In this document: one piece after another, positions 5,350-5,747 of the stretch | Numbering within the stretch: the stretch's first letter is position 1 | How the letters are laid out: each line of letters opens with the position of its first letter | From: a bacterium | GTDB taxonomy: Bacteria > Patescibacteriota > Saccharimonadia > Saccharimonadales > UBA4665 | Direction of reading: 5' to 3' | Assembly (NCBI GenBank): GCA_021846795.1 | Contig: JAJZWG010000040.1 | Span: 1-5,747, forward strand | DNA: 5,747 bases | The notes under the pieces: model-generated | The model's input: only the letters and a program-made list of their open reading frames with translations | The model's database searches: none | What the model was told of the DNA's origin: nothing | Program-made: the position numbers and the translations under genes

Positions 5350-5747
5350 GATTGCCTCTGTGCTAAACCACTAGCCACTGAAAAAATATAAGAATAAGAC
5401 ATCAGTTCTGTTCTAATATTTAAATCAAAATCAACATTACCCCAAGAATTACCCAACTCAACATTCAAATTAAATCGATTGGCAATTAAAATTGGTAACT
5501 GAGGAATAACACACGCAAAACCAGCTACAATAATCTTAGAAAATTTAATTCCATCATAACGGCTATAAAAAAAATTGATTGATTTTTCAACTTCAATAAA
5601 AAGATTATCTAATGTGGCAGTAATTGATTGAAAAATCTGACCATCTAACTTATTTTGATCTGCTCCAAATTTAAATAAATATTGTTCAGCTTGAGGAATT
5701 TCAATATTTAAATTTTGAGCAATTGAGTTAACTAAAGAATTACTACC
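5346..5747 (-). CDS. pilM: Type IV pilus assembly protein PilM, C-terminal 133 residues (5' end beyond window)
   Basis: The C-terminal part of an actin-fold (FtsA-like) cytoplasmic protein that binds ATP and the tail of PilN, coupling the pilus base to the alignment ring. The frame is open from the window edge and ends at TGA (5348-5346), so about 133 of the usual ~350 residues are present. Family features, by visible residue number: a helix with IEVEKSINFFYSRYDG (51-66), matching the E-x-x-R/K-S-l-x-F/Y-Y element; the strand-loop KIIVAGFACVIPQL (71-84), corresponding to the IxLxGGGAxLPGL nucleotide-binding loop; LNVELGNSWGNV (94-105), corresponding to the 'lg-x-x-V-x-x-g-N-P-W' segment; and the C-terminal FSVASGLAQR (122-131), matching the usual A-x-GLAxR end. 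The loop has Phe where the second Gly is normally found. Gene order (upstream of pilN, 4-nt overlap) agrees. FtsA itself is excluded by the neighbours and the short C-terminus. Confidence 0.9.
   Translation of the reverse strand, partial: GSNSLVNSIAQNLNIEIPQAEQYLFKFGADQNKLDGQIFQSITATLDNLFIEVEKSINFFYSRYDGIKFSKIIVAGFACVIPQLPILIANRFNLNVELGNSWGNVDFDLNIRTELMSYSYIFSVASGLAQRQS
5355..5359 (-). promoter_or_regulatory. Shine-Dalgarno sequence for pilN within the pilM 3' end
   Basis: AGAGG on the minus strand, 5 nt before the pilN ATG and inside the final codons of pilM. It fixes the pilN start that overlaps the pilM TGA by 4 nt. Confidence 0.7.

Noticed and set aside
1..5747. Mobile element, CRISPR array, tRNA/rRNA or terminator
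   Set aside because: Almost every base belongs to a conserved pilus gene; gaps are 0 to 9 nt, and no array of repeats, transposase, structured RNA or hairpin followed by a T-run was seen.

Overview
The window is one tightly packed run of genes, all on the minus strand, encoding the inner-membrane core of a type IV pilus (T4P) machine. In transcription order (high to low coordinates) it reads: 3' end of pilM (cut by the window edge), pilN, pilO, an 82-codon single-pass membrane protein in the slot where pilP would sit, pilB, pilT, and the first 288 codons of pilC (cut by the other edge). Neighbouring genes overlap by 4 nt or are separated by 0 to 9 nt. There is therefore no room for an internal terminator or an intergenic promoter, and the set looks like one translationally coupled operon whose promoter and terminator both lie outside the window.

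How the parts work together, from established T4P biology: PilM is a cytoplasmic actin-fold protein that docks on the short N-terminal tail of PilN. PilN and PilO are paired single-pass proteins forming the alignment ring. PilB is the hexameric extension ATPase and PilT the retraction ATPase; both act on PilC, the polytopic platform protein. With both motors present, the cluster should make a retractable pilus. No pilin, prepilin peptidase, secretin (pilQ) or recognisable pilP is visible.

Organism: DNA is AT-rich (roughly 30% GC by eye) and the proteins are rich in Asn, Gln, Ile and Lys. The standard bacterial code fits: pilM ends at TGA exactly at its family C-terminus, and TGG encodes Trp in several genes. 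This argues against Absconditabacteria/Gracilibacteria, which read TGA as Gly. The pilMNO-pilBTC order, the lack of a pilP/pilQ pair at the expected place and the compact genes suggest a bacterium without a classical outer membrane. I favour a member of the Patescibacteria/CPR (for example Saccharibacteria-like or a related lineage) over a low-GC Firmicute, but only as an inference.

The window is essentially all coding. The best leads are the unassigned 82-residue protein, a PilB without the usual four-cysteine zinc site, a Phe in a normally Gly-Gly loop of PilM, a C-terminal extension on PilN, and a perfect hairpin early in pilC. I do not see a previously undescribed system here.
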